Shown piece by piece: positions 56,617 through 64,000 of a stretch of 64,000 nt of DNA (position 1 is its first letter; every line of letters begins with the position of its first letter). The notes beneath the pieces are model-generated. The model searched no databases. It was not told the origin of the DNA and saw only the letters and a program-made list of their open reading frames with translations. The translations under genes and the position numbers were made by a program. Source of the DNA: Bolinopsis microptera (Eukaryota; Ctenophora; Tentaculata; Lobata; Bolinopsidae); the NCBI RefSeq assembly GCF_026151205.1, contig NC_087072.1, positions 11,384,169 to 11,448,168 of the forward strand. Reading direction: 5' to 3'.

Positions 56617-58085
56617 TCAACCATCTTCTAACTTCTTCCACTCCTCCCTATCTAAAGCTAAAAATCTAAGGTCTTCGAAATCAGTCAAATTCTTAAGTCT
56701 AATATCAAGATTTCTACTAGTCAAGTCTTTTCTAATGACATCTAATAAGTTTAAACATGGTCTACCCCGTCTCCCTTCCATAAAAATATCAGAATTTATA
56801 GCAAATAACATAGAGGTGTATGCTGGTGAGTCTTCCTGTCCTCTTAAGATATGTCCTAACATTCTCCATCGAAACTTAGAGACTCTCACAGACAAGGGAG
56901 TGACATAACAACGAGCATAGAGTGCCTCATTAGAAATAACCCCAGTAGGCCATCTGATGATGAGGATTCTTCGGAGGTGTTTGTGATGAGCAATATCAAG
57001 TTCATTCAACGAAGCTAGTGGTGCAGCCCAGGAGTTGCAGTTGTAGAGTAGAATAGAGACTACTTGTGCCTCGTAGATTTTGATCTTCCTTTGGACTGAA
57101 ATCTTGCTCTTCATCCAAACTTTCTGAAATTTACTAAAGGCAACATTACCAAGGAATATTCGATTCTTGATATCCTTAACAGTGCACATCAACGATCCTA
57201 AAGTTTTGTTAGAGCGCCACTCTTCATCACCTCTATACACTTTTCCAACAATCACCTTGCGTTTAACAGTGGGTTTAGGATCTGCTAAATAAAAATGGAC
57301 AAATTCAGTCTTGGAAGAATTGATATGAAGGTCCCACTGCTGGAATATATCTTTAGCGATAGGAAGCATTTCTTTGAGTGGAGCAAGTTCAGTGTTATTA
57401 AAGTCAATATCATCAGAGTATCCTGTTTCGAGTGGCATGAATTCTTCTGAGATAGGAGGATTAGGGATTGGATGATTCACTGGGTAAGGTGTTGATGATA
57501 CTTGGGAGAGTACAGATCTGAGGTGAATAAGTGCAGCGGCTTCAACAACAGTAAATAGATTACCTGATAGTGCATCTCCTTGAAATGCTCCAGTTGTGCT
57601 TTGGAACTCAATTGATACAGTATTATTGACTTTTACTTTCAACACTGTGTTTGATAGTAGGAGCCGTACCATCCTAATTTCATCACTAGTACAGCCAGCA
57701 TCTTCAAGAACATTGAGTACTGTTTCTCTGCTGATGGTGTCAAAGGCACTTGACATGTCTATACTCATTCTGTGGTAGCTCCAATGCTTTCTAAGTACCA
57801 CTGAGGTTAGCATACGTTGAGACCAAATTATATCGCCACAACTTCTACCTCTCTTGTAAGCACTTTGTGTAGGACCGGTGTACTGATCTAGCTTGCCTTG
57901 GATACGTTTTAGGGTAATCATTGACAGTAATTTTCTGGAGCAGTTTGAGAGGGTGAGAGGTCTGATGTTTGCTGCTGGACCAAGTGGTTTCTTAGGCTTT
58001 TGGAGTGGAGTAATGTTGCCTTTTCCAATAGATGTTATGGTGGTGTTTGTTTCAAATGCGGTATTTATACAGTCTGCATATTTCT
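56617..58085 (-). mobile_element. LINE (non-LTR) reverse transcriptase, 5'-truncated
   Basis: An open minus-strand frame of about 488 codons ends at 56617 and extends upstream of the first Met to a TAG at about 58085. Motifs in order: ITPLQKPKKPLGPAANIRPL (finger), QSAYKRGRSCGDIIWS, IDMSSAFDTISRETVLN (first Asp), TTGAFQGDALSGNLFT, YSDDIDF (the catalytic pair, with Ser for the usual Ala), SKTEFVHF, then the thumb and a C-terminal LGHILRGQE / GRRGRPCLNLLD region. No endonuclease is present. The frame is intact from the truncation point, so insertion was fairly recent. The same family is found decayed at 15.5-16.0 kb. Confidence 0.85.
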
Positions 58086-58600
58086 ATACAGTTACATAAT
58101 TGAAACAATTATTGAATTAATTCGACAATTTCATTTATTGATGTCAAAACATTAATTACAAATATGAATATGATATCTTTTTGTTTTATCGACTTGGATT
58201 TCAGAAAATTTAAATGAAGTCAAATTGATGACCAAAAGTCGGTAGCATATATACAAACATTATTAATTCTACTTAGAATTGGTGCCTTTACAAGTGGTGT
58301 TTTGAGATATAATATATATAATAGATTTGATGACTTCTGTTAGAAAACCTGCTAACAATTTTTGGATATCTGCTTGTTAGGTGCATCTGCCTTATTTAGT
58401 CATGTTATATTTTACATTTATTATCGCCTGTTTTCTGAACAGTTTCTTGTTCCACCTCCGTCTAAGGCAAAGATGCACACTCTCGTTAATTTAATTGTCA
58501 TTTACAGCTGAGCATAAGGGTTAAATTTAAATTATTTAGCCTTTTGGTGCTGTATAAAAATAACATTAATTTATTATTATAAAGGGTCTCAATAAGAGGT
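58086..58600. other. AT-rich spacer next to the LINE 5' truncation
   Basis: No gene or clear repeat seen. Several TATATAATA-type words occur. Confidence 0.4.
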
Positions 58601-58602
58601 CT

Positions 58603-58680
58603 CGACTGCCTAGGCGTCAAACCTTGGCAGTCGGTAGTTTCCCTCTGGCCCGGGATCAGCTGACCCTAGGGACCAGAGGG
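58603..58680. other. two adjacent strong hairpins
   Basis: Hairpin 1 at 58603-58633 (CGACTGCC / GGCAGTCG stem). Hairpin 2 at 58641-58680 (CCCTCTGG / CCAGAGGG outer stem with an inner GGGATCAGCTGACCC near-palindrome). Could be a structured RNA or a transposon end. No known RNA family recognised. Confidence 0.5.
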
Positions 58681-58729
58681 TAAAGGTGTAGAGACTATGT
58701 GTATCTACAAATCTTTCGAGGTTGTTTTT

Positions 58730-59105
58730 ACAAGAGACAGGGCTTGCTACGCAAGGGAAGAAAACCGGGAGAAACAATCACAAATTATACAAATAAATAT
58801 TATAAAACCTAGCAAAAAGAAATTCAAACAATCCTACACTACTACAAATGTTTATTACATTCTACAATGTAATACACGATAAATAAATGCTATATAATCA
58901 AGAAACAGGGCTTGCAGGGCAAGGGACGGAACACAGGGACTGGCTACAGAGTGTATAAAACAGTGATTCAGCAAGTACCCATTGGGTATTGCTGAATCTT
59001 ACCCACAAAATACCACAATCAATACAAGAATATACAATATTTAAACAAACGTCATGTTTATACAATAATCAGGGCATGCAGAGCAAGAGAAGAAGGTAAC
59101 TGGGC
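58730..59105. repeat. three diverged ~165-bp spaced units with CTTGC-N3-GCAAG hairpins
   Basis: ACAGGGCTTGCTACGCAAGG at about 58737, CAGGGCTTGCAGGGCAAGGG at about 58906 and CAGGGCATGCAGAGCAAGAG at about 59070 sit 168 and 164 bp apart. AT-rich spacers between them share ATACAATA-like words. Confidence 0.5.
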
Positions 59106-59389
59106 TGTGTTTATGACTGCAGTCAGTCAAAGATTTGAACTGTGGATTAGTAAATATCTGTCATAAAATCCAAGCAAACATTCTAGAAGACTTTTATAAA
59201 TAGTCAATAGTGTCCCCTAGACCGTAGGAAATGTAAAAATCTTAAGACGATGAGGCCTGAGTAAGTCGTAAATTTTGATTGGAGAATGCAGATTGCTGTG
59301 AATTTACGTGAGTACTTGATTCTTTTCAATCCCAGTTTATTGCTGTCCTAAAAATTTCTTTAGTGCCAAATGACGTCTAAAACACCCTG

Positions 59390-59577
59390 TTTCGCAAAAA
59401 ATTTCCGGGGGGCTGCGCCCCCCTAAACCCCGCCAAGGGGCTCCGCCCCTGGATCCCGCTGGGGGCTGCGCCCCCAGACCCCTGCCACAGCTTGCTCGCT
59501 TCGCTCGCTGCGCAGCTGGATTGGACGCGTCGGCTCGCCGACAGCCCCCCTCAAAGAAAACTCCTGGCTACGTCCCT
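59390..59577 (-). mobile_element. GC-rich hAT element end with nested palindromes
   Basis: On the minus strand it starts CAGGGACGTAGCCAGGAG at 59577, a typical hAT terminus. Inside are GGGGGCTGCGCCCCC, GGGGCTCCGCCCC and CAGCTGCGCAGCGAGCGAAG-type palindromes. I did not find the opposite end. Confidence 0.5.
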
Positions 59578-59735
59578 GGTCATACGTTGTATGACACGCC
59601 GCGCACGAGTGCGCGGCTCACCCTGTATCGTCCATAGTGAAACGACCGTGGGGATTGCAACGTTGAACGTGATACATAACAAGTTAGGTGAATGCGAGAT
59701 GCATGGCACCACTGGGCCTCACCGAGCTGTTATGT

Positions 59736-59795
59736 GAAGGGTTGACATTGTCAATCAAGTCCGCCGCGCACCTTGATTGACGTTGTCAACCCTTC
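59736..59795. repeat. 60-bp hairpin
   Basis: GAAGGGTTGACATTGTCAAT... pairs with its near-complement at 59772-59795 (24-bp stem, two mismatches) around a CCGCCGCGCA loop. It is followed by a small CAGACTAGTAAAGCTAGTCTG hairpin near 59841. Confidence 0.75.
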
Positions 59796-59879
59796 CAGAT
59801 CGTTGAGCTTTACGTGGAGAAGCAATACAACGATCTCGTCAGACTAGTAAAGCTAGTCTGCGTGGCGCATTAGCAGTTA

Positions 59880-59972
59880 GGAAAGAAAATTTTTTTCCCG
59901 CAGTCGTCGACAGGGGGACACTTTTTCAGCGGGGGGTTGGGAGGCACCAACAGGCAATGTTACGCTACTGGC
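59880..59972. mobile_element. right end of a 30.1-kb-type hAT MITE
   Basis: GGCACCAACAGGCAATGTTACGCTACTGG resembles the right end of the 289-bp MITE (GGCGCCAACAGGCAACGTTACGCCACTG). The left end is missing. Confidence 0.6.
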
Positions 59973-60954
59973 TCATATCGTATTTTATGGTGATATCAGT
60001 TCATGAATTGGGCAATATAATTCCATCATGTCATTACAGTCGACACATATATCAATATGTATGTATATAAGACCTTAGTGCGGTAAAGTTGATCAGATGC
60101 TTGACAGGTTATTTAAGAGGATACACTAAATATTGGGGATTGGGATCATGTGAACCTTTTTACACCGGTTTCCTCTTAAATCTTGGACTTTTCGTTTCCC
60201 TCGAGAAGCCTAGTATATAAAAGCTATACTGTACCTTGATCCTTGCTTGAGTTAACATAAACATACAATTTTTATGTGGACTTAGTGCCAACTTTAAGGG
60301 TGCTTGTAAGTATTATATCTCAACTTGTTTGGTGTGTTACTTTGATTTTGAGCTTTACCATTTACTTTCAGTCTAAATAATTTTATGTCCATTAACATTC
60401 ATGTAGATGTCTAAACTTTTATGTTTATTAACCACTGAATCGCTCTTGATTGTGCACGAGTGCATCGCCTTTAAATTATTATGGGGAAATTTGTACTTTA
60501 AATAACAACCACGTTGTGATAACTCAAGTGACTGGTCGACCACTTTATTTCATTGTGTTTTAAAAGTATTTGTGTTTCTAGCTTTAGGTGCAAACATTCT
60601 TTGGGATTTTATTTTCCTACTTCAGATCTATCATGCTATTTGTTACTTAAATGCTTTTTGTATCCTACAACAATAAAATTTTCATCATCATCTGAACAAG
60701 GTTAGTGTTTGTTCATATCTTTTTCCATTTAACATTCTTTTCTCTGTAAAGTAAAACAAACTTTTTTCTGTAAAGTAAAACAAAGATTTTAAGTACTGAA
60801 GATTTAATCAAGCAATAAAAACATATAAAGAACTCAATTGATAGACCCATTTGAAAATAGTGTACTAAAAAGGTAAATACTAAATAAATTATACTACCGC
60901 ATTGTCAGTAATTGTTACATAACTTGTTTCACTCTTAAAGCTAAAACTATTTGT
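59973..60954. other. spacer downstream of cathepsin L
   Basis: No gene recognised. At about 60672-60690 AATAAAATTTTCATCATCATC looks like the 3' end of a plus-strand LINE or transcript. The rest is AT-rich. Confidence 0.4.
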
Positions 60955-63600
<2,646 letters not shown>

Positions 63601-64000
63601 CTTCAGGGATGACAATTTAAAGAAAATTACTGATCAAACTAATTACTACATACAATTAACTTATCAAATGAACTAATTGTAGCAATTCAGAATATTATAG
63701 GGCCCATAATTTATGATCTTCCTTTCTACGATGTGGCATCACAGTGTGAGTTTAACAAATATTGTTATAGATTGGGCAATAAATTGTGGTTAAATTAAGG
63801 TTTAGAGGTCTCGGAAAGATTACATAGCATAGCATACTAGTAAACTGATCACAGAAAAGTTGTTGCTTTCTAACTTGCTCAAACTGTATTGTGCACCACA
63901 TCCAATTGTTAAACAGCAAAACGGAAACTTAACAACATTTTCTGCTCGTTCGTTATAAGGTAACAAAATTATCCTAGTTTTCATCCACGTGCTTGTTGAT
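63601..64000. promoter_or_regulatory. upstream region of cathepsin L
   Basis: No gene seen. This is the presumed promoter region. I found no convincing TATA box. ACATAGCATAGCATACTAG near 63822 is a short repeat. Confidence 0.3.

Overview
The window is an AT-rich stretch of nuclear DNA from an animal. Genes have GT-AG introns, and the proteins are metazoan families: XRN2, PCMT1, PDCD5, an XK-related scramblase, an SLC25A34/35-type carrier, cathepsin L and a class II HDAC. The retroelement and zinc-module families look like those abundant in cnidarian genomes, so I lean towards a cnidarian or another early-branching marine invertebrate. That placement is inference only.

Layout. 0.6-2.9 kb: a transposon-like gene broken by one stop codon, with a repeated 13-bp motif around it. 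4.3-8.6 kb: seven exons of the N-terminal half of a class II histone deacetylase (minus strand), whose 3' half is not in the window. 8.9-12.9 kb: a scrambled second copy of that locus mixed with retroelement pieces. 13.2-20.35 kb: a complete seven-exon XRN2 gene (minus). 20.9-23.2 kb: an ARM-repeat/BTB protein (minus). 23.3-26.4 kb: retroelement tails and AT-rich spacer. 26.4-29.85 kb: a five-exon gene for an unrecognised small secreted or anchored protein (minus), with a retroelement fragment in its last intron. 30.1 kb: a hAT-type MITE. 30.6-39.0 kb, all plus strand: PCMT1, a protein with a duplicated Cys module, an F-box/LRR protein and PDCD5. 39.6-53.5 kb: a 13-exon XK-related gene (minus) whose introns hold two ~1.4-kb fold-back elements, several minisatellites and two genes on the opposite strand. 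54.4-55.3 kb: a mitochondrial carrier (minus). 56.6-58.1 kb: a LINE reverse transcriptase remnant (minus). 58.6-60 kb: hairpin-rich repeats and hAT remnants. 60.95-63.6 kb: a seven-exon cathepsin L (minus).

The host genes are unrelated housekeeping and membrane functions: nuclear RNA decay, protein repair, apoptosis-linked factors, lipid scrambling, mitochondrial transport and lysosomal proteolysis. There is no operon logic. The notable biology is in the mobile and repetitive DNA: TTAA-bounded giant palindromes inside a transcribed gene, a minisatellite that contains a splice acceptor, and an apparently host-retained protein built from a duplicated transposon-type zinc module. Exon boundaries were worked out by hand from splice sites, reading phase and family resemblance. 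No database search was run.
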